Assembly (NCBI GenBank): GCA_911728455.2 | Contig: OU452240.1 | Span: 4,597,913-4,661,912 of the forward strand | DNA length: 64,000 nt | Reading direction: 5' to 3' | Source of the DNA: Marthasterias glacialis | Lineage: Eukaryota > Echinodermata > Asteroidea > Forcipulatida > Asteriidae | Part shown: one piece after another, positions 1 through 11,506 of the stretch | Numbering within the stretch: position 1 is the first letter of the stretch | Layout of the letters: each line of letters opens with the position of its first letter | Notes under the pieces: generated by a model | What the model saw: only the letters and a program-made list of their open reading frames with translations | Told to the model about the DNA's origin: nothing | Databases searched by the model: none | Program-made: the position numbers and the translations under genes

Positions 1-3000
1 CCACAATAGGTCACGTGATGACATGTAAACACTGGTTGCGCAATCGATCTATTGGAAGCTGAATCGAAGTGAATTTTTTCCCGCTCTGGTTGATATGTAA
101 ATGTACCGACCGACGCTTTCGTCTCACACACCCCTACCTGATTGGTTTATAGTGTGTGCCCTACTTATAGTCAGGATTTATAATCTTTCTCACTGATAAG
201 AAAAAAAAGATGAAGTGCACCCAAATAATCTCATTTTACAGATTACCAGACAAAGTCATTTGAAAAAACCTACATGAAATACACAGCATTATACACATGC
301 AAAAACTTGTAAGAAGCAACCAGTCACGTTTCAATCCTAGCAGAGTCTTTTTCAGGGTCTTTTTCTTTCAGCCATTGACAAAGACTCTGCTAGGGTCGAA
401 ACGTGAGGTCATGAACAATTTGATTGCATTTATACAAGAGGTCCTTGTGTTTGGGAAGCAGTTTGCAACAGCTAATTTTATTATGTCAGCGACAGGCCTA
501 TGTATATATTTTTTATAATTTTTGCCTTTTAATTTGTGAAGAGACGTAAATCAATGTCTGGCTAATTTTATACCATCAGTGTATAGGTAGGCCTATTTGT
601 TTGATAAAAGGGAAACACAACATTGGAAATCTGAATTCATGCTAGCTCTTTTTTTTCAATGAACAATATTATCCCATAAAACTTTCATCATATTATACGT
701 TCTTTTATTTTAGCCTCTAGACGTTTACTCCTGGGCATATAACACTGGAAAAAGACAATAAACAGGAATCTGTGTTGTTATGGTTTGTCTGTACCATCAC
801 ATTTGCACAAGTTTGAATCATCCACTTCTTTAGTTCAATGAGCGGAGGAATGTAATGGGTATTTGCCCAAACAAGGGAATTAAATTAGCTTTATTTTGTA
901 TATGACACATAGAAACAACCGTACACTTTGAATTGACTTTTTGGTACCAGCTTTTAAAAATGTTGTGTTTATTCAAACCACATTGGTTTATTACCAATTG
1001 GGGGGAAAAATCAGGAACTATTTCACTTCAATAGATTTTATGCAAAAGTAATCCCAAAAAGACATACACACATACCGGGCCCAGATTACTTGTACTTGGT
1101 AACCTGCCATAAACATAACTTGGCAACCTGCCATAAACAAAGGAGGGGCACCACACTTGCCTGCCCAACTTTTGTGTTAGCACAATAGACTTATTGCGCG
1201 ACCCGCGTCACGTGACCTATTTATTGTGTGTGTTAAATGTAAGCAAACACGTCGTCCTTTATAGGAAAGTGCGGTACGATACATGGTGTTTATTCAATCG
1301 AGGCTTTTCTTTCTCAACATCGGAGAAAAACATTCCAGAGTTTGTACCAGAAACTTTCGAGTGGCTGAATAAAGCCAGTAAGGACAGTTCCAACAAGTCT
1401 TGCAAATTCTACAAGTAACGTATAAATATGCATGATATGTACTAGTGCACGACGAAACGTTTAGGCCAGACGACCGCGACCACACACTTTATTCAACACA
1501 AGAAGTTAAAAGTTTTGAAGCTGAATCATCCAAAGAAATGAATAAAGCCAGTAAGGACAGTTCCAACAAGTTTTGCAAATTCTACAAGTTCTGTATAAAT
1601 ATGCATGATATGTACTAGTGCACGACGGAAAGTTTAGGCCAGACGACCGCGACCACACACTTTATTCAACACAAGTAGTTAAAAGTTTTGAAGCTGAATC
1701 ATCCAAAGAAATTGGTTTCCAAAACTGTGTAATTCCTTTCCTTTTTGAAATTTCGCAAGGCTAAGTATAAATGCTCACTTTTCCAACGTTGTTTACCTTT
1801 TTTTCTTTCTTTCTTTTTTTACAATGATTTAGGCCTGCATTACAAACAGATTACTTGTACTTGGTAACGTGCCATAAACATTACTTACAGATGACGTACA
1901 TGTAGTACCCACAATAGACCGATTGCGCGATCTACGTCACGTGACCCATGTTGGGTTAAAAATGTAACGAACTCGTAGTCCTCCATCGGAAAGGGTGGTA
2001 CGGTACACCATGGAGGTAGAATACTACCTCCATGGGTACATGAAGATTAATGCATTTAGTTGATTTGATCAAGGTTTTTTTTGCTCGAAATCTGTGAAAC
2101 ATATTTCAGAGTTTGTACCAAAGACCTTCAAGTGGCTGAATAAAGCCAGTAAGGACAGTTCCAGCAAGTCTTGAAAATTGTAAAAGTACCCTATAAATGT
2201 GCACGATGTGTACAGCGCACGACGGAATGTTAGGCCAGACGACCGCGATCACCACACACTTTTTAACACGAGAATTTCAAAGTTTTGAAGCTGAAATTCT
2301 CCAAAGAAATTGCTTTCCAAAACTGTGTGATTCCTTTGCCTTTTTGAAATTCTGCAAGGCTAGGTATTAATGCTCACTATTCTAACGTTGTTTATCCTTT
2401 TTTTTTTTTACAGTGATTTAGGCTACCATTACAAACAAAATAACAGACGGGTGGCTACATAATAGTCGTCCAACGCCAGTAGTGCATGGCTTAAAAAACC
2501 TCTTTTCAGAAGAATTCTGTTAAATTTTGAAACAGAGATGTGATTTAAATTAATGCCACACCATACTACTTTAAATAAAGGGGCCGATTAACTAATTCAT
2601 CGCTTAACGAAAGTACAATCGACTGTTTTCGAACTCACTCTGTGTCACGGCCTATCTCTTTACACGTATTTTTTCGCCAGCTGTATGACGTCATACCCGA
2701 TAGGGGGTCACGTGACAGCATGTAAACATTGTCGCGCAATCGGTCTATAGGTACATTGGTCTCGCAATCGGTCTATTGGAAGCTTAATCGAAGCGATTTT
2801 CTTTCCCTCTCTGATTGATATGTAAATTGACCGACGCTTTTGTCTCCCACAATCCCCACCTGACTGGTTGAAAGTACACCGTATGTGCCCTACTTATAGT
2901 CAGGATTTGTAAACTTTCTCTGTGAAAAGAAAAATGATGAAGCGCACCCAAATAATCTCCTTTTACATATTACTAGACAAAGTCATTTGACAAAAATATC

Positions 3001-3420
3001 CACATAAAAAACACTGCTCATTATATACATGTATATTTCTCTGGAGGGTTGGTAGTGGTATGAACTGTCTAATCATAGAGCCGTCAAATTGAAATCAATT
3101 TTGAAATTTGTAATGACTTAGGACCCATTAATGCTGTATTTAGTCATTCAAACTGAAATGAGTGTACTCTTCCCAAAACTAAAGTTGTACTAGTCCTTTG
3201 ATGATATTTGTTCTTGTCATCCTACAGATAAAACCCCAGGTTGAGAATGCAGTTGGAATGTCTCTTGATATTTACCAAGCCAAGACGTACAGAAATGAAG
3301 TTGTCGCAAAATTGAATTGAAAATTTTAAGGTTAATATTGTGTGCAAGTTTTTTGTCTTTTGTGCTATTTATTTGTACCTTTTGTTGATCTTTATGCATG
3401 AAGGCTTGTCATATGAAACT
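1..3420 (+). repeat. Composite interspersed repeat block, copy A
   Basis: Nearly identical to 58692-62090, with an offset of about 58.69 kb. It includes the end of one GCGCAATC-type element (about 1-56), duplicated internal segments at 1370-1470 and 1540-1640 ('aaagccagtaaggacagttc'), and the TIR element at 1915-2747. Short open frames are not conserved genes. Confidence 0.85.
1915..2747 (+). mobile_element. TIR element, GACCGATTGCG family, copy A
   Basis: TAGACCGATTGCGCGATC faces 'gtcgcgcaatcggtcta', with TA at both ends and CACGTG near both ends. It contains a palindrome at 2008-2035 that is absent from the 60619-61419 copy. Confidence 0.87.
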
Positions 3421-4525
3421 TCAACTTCCGGTTTGACAGGAACTAAAGGTCAAATGGGGTCACACCTTGTGCATGGTATCTAGAATTGTCAGAGAGCTTT
3501 AAATTGATGTAACGATTATTAATGTACCATGTGTCATTAATAAGATACATATTTTTGTTGTACAAACTTATACTTCCGGTTTCGACCGGAAGTGAAGATC
3601 AAATGAGTTCACACTTTGTAAACATTGGTAGAATCGTCGAAGGGCTTTAAAAATAAGTTATTATATTAATACACAAATTTACGTAATTCAGAAACGATTT
3701 TTCATAACAAAACTACTACTTCCGGTTTCGACCGGAAGTGAAGGTCAAATGGGGTCACACTCTGTGTAAGATTTGTTTAGTACTTCAAGCCCTTTCATAT
3801 GGTGTAAAGATCATGTATTTAGCACGTATTATTCTTAAGATATGATTATTTTAGTATAAAACTTCAATTTAATGCAATGACGTCATCGATGACGTCATCA
3901 TTCCAACATTTTTGCTTTGTCATGTACACACTGTGGTCTAGGTATATAGAAAGTTTCAAGTCCATACATGCTTTATTTTTTGAGATAGCAAAATAATTTT
4001 TTTTTCGACCTCGTGTATCAATTTCGTTGTGACGTAGCTATGACGTCATATATCACATTTCTAGAATGCGCGTGAGCTAATAAAAATATTATGCATTGAA
4101 AGTTTGTTCATATCTTCCTTCACTTAGGCTCTAGAGCCCGAAATAAAATGAATTTTAACTTTAACTTCCGGTTTTGACCGGAAGTAAAGGTCGAATGGGG
4201 TCACGGTGTGCATACAATTTGTCCCACATTACAAGACCTTTCATATGCACTAACGATTTTGAATGTAGCATTTGCCGTTCTTTAGTTATTAAATTTTTGA
4301 ATTATTTCACGTTTATTTAACCTAATGACGTCATCAATGACGTCATCATTCCAAAAAAGTTTCGGTGTCATCCACTCACTAATACCTTTGTACATGGTAA
4401 GTTTCAAGTTCATACAAGCTTTACTTTTTGAGAAAATTTGCGGACAAGGTTCAGAAGGAAGAATGCGCAGAGAAAAAAAAACTTAACAGTAACAATAGTT
4501 GTTCGGCTGTTGGCCGAACACCTAA
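3421..4525 (+). repeat. ETS-palindrome/CRE tandem repeat, block 1, ending in a hairpin
   Basis: Units carry ACTTCCGG...CCGGAAGT then 'aaggtcaaatggggtcac' (near 3423, 3572, 3718 and 4164). Two paired CREs are at 3878-3897 and 4326-4345. It ends in a GTTCGGC/GCCGAAC hairpin (about 4498-4521) followed by CTAAAA. Confidence 0.85.
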
Positions 4526-5300
4526 AAACTGGGTGTTCGGATAGAGTTGTTATTTGATGTAAATAAAGTTAACACAACTAAAATAATTTGAAACTAGACA
4601 TAGGTTTTTGTGACATCACAAAAACAAGGTGTTCGGATTATAGTACTTAAAGTTGTTATTTGATGTAGCAACTAAAGTATCTAAATATATGAACATGAAA
4701 TTGTTCTTTAAAAGATAATATTTAATTTGTAACAGAGAAGGACCTTCCCTCACCTTGGTATTTGGTGAAAGAATCCTGTTCCAAGCTCTTACCATTGTTA
4801 ATTGACGAGCTACTTCAGGTTTGACCGGAAGTAGACATCACAGGCCACGCAATATGCAACAGAGGACCATCCCAAACCTTGTTATTTTGTGAAAGAATCA
4901 TGTTCCTAGCTCTTACTAATTTTAAATGAGGAGCTACTTCCAGTTTGACCGGAAGTAGAGGTTACAAAGGTCACTTTATGTTTCACAAAGAAAGACCTTA
5001 CCTAACCTTGATATTTCTCGAAACAATCATGTTCCTAACTCTAACCACTCTTACACGAGGAGCTACTTCCGGTTTGACCGGAAGTAGAGGTCACCCAATG
5101 TGCAACAGAGAATGAACTTTCCAAACCTTGGTATTTGGTGAAAGAATCATGTTCCTAGCTCTTAGCATTTTTAAATAAAGATCTACTTCCGGTTTGACCG
5201 GAAGTAGGTGTCACAGAGGTCACTTAATGTGTCGAAAAGAAAGAGCTTCCCTTACCTGAACATTTGTCGAAAGAATTAAGTTCATATCTCAAACGGTTGA
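4526..5300 (+). repeat. ETS-palindrome tandem repeat, block 2 (about 125-bp period)
   Basis: 'ctacttccggtttgaccgga' or close variants near 4814, 4933, 5065 and 5184, each with 'gaatcatgttcctagctctt' upstream. Confidence 0.85.
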
Positions 5301-7116
5301 TTTTTTGTTGCTTTATAAAGTTTTAAAAAAGCCCTGTATTAAAGACTTACAAAGCGTGGAGTGTGTACCTTGAAAAAAGAACAACGCGTGGTTAATGTGC
5401 ATAGCAATGGGGCATCGATGTTACACAGCCACGCACACACAAGGACGTGTACATGGCATTGGATTTTCTACAGCAATGTGGGACACGCTTGAACGCACAT
5501 GGACATTTGCGTTAAACGTCCGGTTTGAACCGGAAGTAAAGGTCAAAATGGTGTCACCCCAATGCACAAGTTTGAGAAGGCTCAATTCTCTACAATGTGA
5601 TGTAAAATTTGTGATCATGTGATAAGTACTTCTTAAAATATAAATTTTTGAAAATTTCCATCATTTTCAACTTCTGGTTTGAACCGGAAGGCAAGGTCAA
5701 ATTGGGGTCATGTCTGTAGGGCGATTACGCAGTTTTGGATGACCTTTCCGATGATGTAAAGATTGTAAATCCATTGTGTACTTCAGGAGTTATGTTTCGT
5801 CTCCTTGCCATATGCTACCTATGTATGAAGTTTCAAGGTTATAATGACCTTCGGAAGTGTGCATTTGAAGGTGGACAATCGCCAAGGAGAAGAAGTATTT
5901 AAAAAAAAACGAACAAAACCAAGAGGTTATCGGACCAGAGTCCGAACACCTAAAAAACCGAACAAAATCAAGAAGTGTTCCGGGCTGAGAGCCCGAACAC
6001 CTAAAAAGCCGTTACAATTAGTGTTGTAGCACCATTGTTTTCAAACTTGTTACCAGAGGACGCTGTTTAATGTAATGACGTCATCAGTTTTAAACTTGAA
6101 AACGCAGAGTCCTTTACCTACTCACACACTGAAACCACTGTCCAAAGCTCGTTTTATACTGACCAAAGAACTAAAAAATAATGGCTTTATAACAATTGTT
6201 TCCTTCAACTTCCGGTTTGAACCGCAATACAAGGTCAAATTGGGGTCATTTCTTTGAGATATTTAATTAGTTTCCAAAAGACCTTTGCGATGATGTGTAG
6301 ATTGTAAAAATCCATTGTGCACTTCAGGAGTTCTGATTTAATTAATAAACTTTGATTTATTGTAACTCAACATCTGATGACGTCATCATGACGTCATCGT
6401 TTTTTTCGCGTCTTCATATTGAGGTTCAAATATATGCACAGTTTCAAGGATCAGTTTAATTTCAATTTTGAGTTATTTATTTGGAGAAAATTTTGGAGGA
6501 ATGAAACATTTAAAGCAACATAATGGTCTCTATGACACCGTATAACGCATGGTTTTGATTTTGTTTGATATATTAAAAGTGAAATCAAATAAAACCTTTA
6601 AATATGAATATGAAAATAATTAAAAAAAGCTTTATCATATGTATTTCATGGGGACTTCCGGTTTGGACAGGAAGCGAGGTCAACTCAGGTCAAGAAATAC
6701 ACGGACATTTTGAAAAGCGAAGACTTTACTTTTAAACTTTACTTTTAAACAGTTTTACTCAGCGAATCCCGACAACAACTCTCGCGGGGGTAAAGTGCCT
6801 CTGGCCCCGCTGGTGCACACTTGTGACTCTCGTACGTAAGCACGTACGTGATCGGTATATATTATAGAACGAAAGACGATCATTTTGTCAATTGCATTTT
6901 CTCCACCATTATACATCAAACAACTCACGTGAGCATGTGATCATCTCAGTAAAGTCTCCTCTTCCTCTCCCTGTCACAATTAAGCCACCAGAATGACATA
7001 AAGGGAAACATTTCCACACTGAACTTGGCATGACGTAACAGTTTTTCTTTGCGTTGGCATTATTACACACACACAGAACTTAACACACCGCAAAGTTCGA
7101 TGAACTGTGACAAGAC
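5301..7116 (+). repeat. ETS repeats, block 3, with two terminal hairpins, then unassigned DNA
   Basis: ETS units near 5515, 5670, 6210 and 6655. Hairpins at about 5930-5957 and 5973-6000 end GAACACCTAAA. A CRE is near 6077 and two near 6376-6393. 6720-7116 has no recognised element. Confidence 0.7.
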
Positions 7117-8176
7117 CAGGGCCCAATTTCAAAAAGCTGCTTAACAGCCAATTTTGTGCTTAACGGGCGTGTTAAACAGATTTTCTATTTCATAGCCTCT
7201 ATTAAGCACGATTTTTTGCTTAACGCGGTAAGCAACCAACAAGCAGCCTTAAACACTCGTTTTTGTGCTTAAGCAAGTCATGTTGTGTCAAAATGGCCGC
7301 TATAATTTGGAGGAGAGTCACAATATTGTCATGATAATCAATGTAATTATCCTGTTAATAGACTAGTTTTATCGAAAGGCATGGCTGGAAAATTGCCCTG
7401 AATTACAGTAAAGACATGAATTTAACATTAAACAGTCATATTTCATACGGTGTGAACGTTTTGCCAAAGCAAATCAAACTTGGGAAAATAACGGCGTTAA
7501 CTTTGCAGTACTGTAGAATAGAATTTAGAAAGGGAACGGACATCATGACTGACACATTTTTTGTTATGACTCACCTTGATCTTTAAGATAAATAAGAAAT
7601 ATGACGAAAGAAATGTCCTTTGTGATCCATTCAGTATCACGGAGTCGTTAATGTAAGTTAACTTTGTACTAGTCCAGTCCCAGCAGTACTCTTAAAAATG
7701 TGCACAGCAACGGTTGTGAAACATCATCGGCAGCTAGTTATTTTGTGTGTGAGGTACGCGTATACTGCAGGTAAAAATGTGTACAAACACATTGTATTGT
7801 GAAAACTTATAGTTTTACCAAACATCGATCAAACATTGTAACAATGTAATACAAAGTTTCATTTTGGCTGTATATCTCTTTATTATTCGAACCAAAGGGG
7901 GCGCTTTCTGACGTGACCCAATTCCATCAGAAAATTTTATTATTTCCATCGATAATTTCCTTTTTTGTTAATTTTTTAGCCACCGCTACTCCGTTGACTT
8001 CGTCCGCCATTTTGTAAATTTTTCGATCGGAAGTATTTTTGCTTAAGCAGACGGTACTTTTTTGTTGCGTGCGCAGTTTGTTTACGTGCTTAAGTTAGCA
8101 AACGCTGGTGAAATACGTTTACGCTTAGTAAGCAGAAAAATTTGCTTGCCGTTAAGCAGCTCTATGAAATTGGGCC
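7117..8176. mobile_element. TIR element starting AGGGCCCAATTTC (about 1.06 kb)
   Basis: AGGGCCCAATTTCA and GAAATTGGGCCCT are inverted, followed by 'agctgcttaa' and 'ttaagcagctc'. Subterminal 'gcttaa' repeats occur at both ends. No transposase ORF. It interrupts the ETS repeats. Confidence 0.82.
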
Positions 8177-8459
8177 CTGACTTGTTGCGTGTATGTATAT
8201 ACACAGCGTGCAGTAAAAGCCTAGAGTGCACACGCACGGGGTGCAATACAGTAAGGTAACTGTACAGACTCTATCGGCGATCGCGCTAAAAACGGCACTT
8301 TTCACCTTAATATAACTTCGTTATTCAACGGCCAATTTTGTTCAAATTTCACAATTAGGCTTTTATAGTCGTTATTTATTACTAAAAAATTCAACATGAA
8401 GTTTGCTCAAAAAAACTTGAAATAATAAAAAAAATATTTTTAAACTCGTCGTCGTAACA

Positions 8460-9720
8460 AACTGTAACATTTGATGACGTCATCAATGTAATATTTTCAA
8501 AGGCCATAAACTACATTTTATTTCGTACACTGAAACCATGTCCAAATTCTGTTTCATATTGACTCCACAGCTTAAATTGTGACTTTTTAAACATTTTTTG
8601 CTTCAACTTCCGGTTTGAACCGGAAGACAAGGTCAAATTGGGGTCATCTCTGTGAGACATTTAATTATTTTCTAAAGACCTTTCCGATGATGTATAGATT
8701 GTAAAATTCCATTGCGTACTTCAGGAGTTATGATTTTTTTAAATAATAAACTTTGATTTAACGTAATTCGACACCCGATGACGTCATCATGACGTCACTC
8801 AAACGGTTTCGTCTCCTTGCCATAAACTACCTATGTATGAATTTTCAAGGTTATATGACCTTCGGAAGTGTGCATTTGAAAGTGGACAATCGCCAGTGAG
8901 AAGAAGAAGAAGAAGAAGTATTAAAAAAAAAAAACCGAACAAAAACAAGAGGTCTTCGGACCAGAGTCCGAACACCTAAATAGAAACATGAAATATTGCT
9001 TTATGAAATATTATCCGATTAGGACTTCAAGAACATCAGTCATGTTCCTACATTTATTTACCTTTAAATGAGGAGAACAATGAAGGACCTCCCCTAACGT
9101 TAGTTTTGGGTGAGAGAATCTTGTTCCTACATCTAACCATTTTTAAATGAGGAGCTACTTCCGGTTTGACCGGAATTAGAGGTCAAAGAGGTCAAGCAAT
9201 GTACAACAGAGAAGGGCCTTCCTTAACCTTGGTAATTGGTGAAAGAATCATGTTCCTAGCTCTTAGCATTTTTTAATGAAGAACTACTTCCGGTTTGACC
9301 GGAATAGAGGTCACAAAGGTCATTTAATGTTTCACAAAGAAAGGCCTTCCCTTAGTTTGATATTTCTAGGATTAATCATGTTCCTACTTCTATTTACTTT
9401 TAAATGAGGGGCTACTTCCGGTTCGACCGGAAGTAGAGGTCAAAGGGGTCAAACAATGTGCAAGGGAATATGTCTTATATATCCTTGGTAATGGTGAAAA
9501 AATCATGTTCCAAGCACTTAGCATTATTCTAATAAAGAGATATTTCCGGTTTGACCGGAAGTAGATGACACAGAGGTCACTCAATGGGTCACAAAGAAAG
9601 ACCCTCCCTAACCTTTACATTTGTCGAAGAATTAAGTTCATATCTCAAACGGTTGATTTTTTGTTGATTTGTAAAGGTTTAAATAAGCTATGTGTAAAAG
9701 ACTAACAAAGCGTGGAGTGC
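8460..9720 (+). repeat. ETS-palindrome tandem repeat, blocks 4 and 5
   Basis: A unit near 8605 is followed by paired CREs near 8778-8796 and a hairpin at about 8952-8975 (TTCGGAC/GTCCGAA, then CACCTAAA). ETS units of about 125-140 bp follow near 9157, 9287, 9412 and 9542. 8980-9720 matches 63262-64000. Confidence 0.82.
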
Positions 9721-11431
9721 GTGCCTTGAGAAGAGACTATGAACAACGTGCGGTTTATTGTATCATACAGTAGCACATGTACATGTACAGTTTCAACGTA
9801 ACTTAGCCACACACGCACACACCCACCCGGACGTGTACATGTATAATGACATTGGATTGTTGTATAGCATTGCAAAGACAGTTAAATATTTTTAACAATT
9901 ATATATATTGACTTCAAAAAGCTATACTCTCATTAATATAATCTTGGGTATGATTTTAATAAATCCATTTGAGGAGTTACCAAATTTTTAAATTTAGTCA
10001 CTTTATCAAAGATAATACATATTCAAATTTCAAATCTAATTCAATAAAATATAAAATTTTCAGAATAAAACCAATTTAACAAATGATGAAACCATACAAC
10101 CCCAAAGCCGGGAAGATGTGCTAAAAAGAACAATCGGCCATTGCAGCTTATTACAGTTAACATCCATTTGCCATGCTTATGCTGTATTTGGAATGGGAGA
10201 CTTTTTAGGGCATTGGATGGCAGAAGCCATAACAGGTACATCTATTGTTCTTGGAAATGTTCGCATGCTCATAACTCCGTAAACAATGACAGTTTACCTG
10301 ATAAGTCTGCTGCCACCTACCGTTCCAAAGTCTCCCACTGAGCTTCATATTGCATGACTTGATGGGTTTAGAATAATTTTGTGCAGAATAATCAATAAAA
10401 ATTTCTACCTTTCACCCAAATTACAAAATCTAAGTCTAAAAAAACCCTGATTCAGGCATTTATATATTGCACTTATTGGAACAATGAGCAAATGAAACTA
10501 GTCAAGTTAGGCTGTTTCTGAAAACATAGCTGTGGCAGGATCACCACGTTATAAATGAGTATAAGCTTTCCTAAGCAACAGCCGCCCATTTCGGAAAATG
10601 GCTATACACAAAATTAATTAATCTGCGTGCTTCTGCCAACACCAGGGATGAGATTTTTCTGGATTGACAAAATTATTGTGGAATTTGTTAACTAATATAA
10701 ATGTTGAATGTCACTTACATTCATCCAGACCCTTGTAAAGCCTTAACACAGTACATGTACTTGTGCTGTATTTTTACTACACCAAGGTGCTTTCCCCATC
10801 TACATTTAAGCACAGAATACTCCCATTGATATGGGTTAGGGCGTGGTTGATTTATTCAGCCCCACCAACACACAGTCCAGGTAAGAGCTGACCATTCAAC
10901 ATTGCTGTCTGAAAAGGATGGCCAATCACAGTCAAAGTGGCATAGCCAGGATCTTTTCATTAGGGGGGGGGGGCGGGTATTGCTTTTCAGTAAGGGGCCC
11001 AGGTACCATGTTTTTTAAATTACATGTATCTACATTTTATTTAGAGGGGAGGCACCTGGAAATTTGTGGGGGGCACGTGCCCGGCTCCCCCCCCCCCCCC
11101 CCCCCTTGGCTATGCCACTGCACAGTCACTGTGTCTTGATGTTACTGACCAATCACATCCTTTGTGTCCTGACGTTATTAATAATTTAAAAATCATTTAT
11201 ACATGTACCACACCAAATCTATTTAGAAAACAAATGCTCCAAGGCATTTGGCACAAAATGGCAATTATTGACCAATGACGGTCCTTGTTTCATAATGTTA
11301 GTTACCAATCACCCTCCTTGTATCTTAATAAAACTGAACAATGTGGCTTGGTTAAACATCTGACCAATCACAGTCCTTGAGTCGTAGGAAATAACCTATC
11401 ACCAATTTGAAATGTTTGAAATATTGATCGA
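9721..11431. other. PTGR3 3' flank: likely 3' UTR and unassigned sequence, with a MITE
   Basis: No convincing coding sequence is seen. On the minus strand AATAAA occurs as TTTATT at 11036-11041 and 10851-10856, so the PTGR3 transcript may end near there. 9721-10930 is AT-rich with no recognised element. The repeated phrase 'gaccaatcac' with varied spacing (11140-11390) looks like a degenerate short repeat. Confidence 0.35.
10936..11119. mobile_element. Short inverted-repeat MITE with poly-G and poly-C tracts
   Basis: Ends GTGGCATAGCCAGGAT and TTGGCTATGCCAC form an imperfect terminal inverted repeat. A G-run follows the left end and a C-run of about 18 precedes the right end, so the whole element can fold. 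Similar 'gcgtaactagg ... attacgccactg' sequences occur at 47714 and 49370. Confidence 0.6.
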
Positions 11432-11506
11432 TTACAATCCAGCTGTTGGAAGTGCTTCATTGATCTCAACGACTACTTTCCCTTGGCTCTTCCTAGAGTA
11501 GAGGAA
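11432..11506 (-). CDS. PTGR3: PTGR3 exon 13 (stop codon)
   Basis: This exon encodes FLYSRKSQGKVVVEINEALP then TAGL and TAA (residues 367-390). It matches the family ending Y-Y-GKN-GKIVVE. The acceptor is tttcccccag|TTC, phase 0, consistent with exon 12. Confidence 0.95.
   Translation of the reverse strand, partial: FLYSRKSQGKVVVEINEALPTAGL

Noticed and set aside
297..518. 73-residue frame repeated at 58991
   Set aside because: It is part of the duplicated repeat block and overlaps an inverted repeat. No known family.
5844..6029. Basic Lys/Arg-rich 61-residue protein
   Set aside because: It translates two terminal hairpins and their A-rich lead-ins. No conservation expected.
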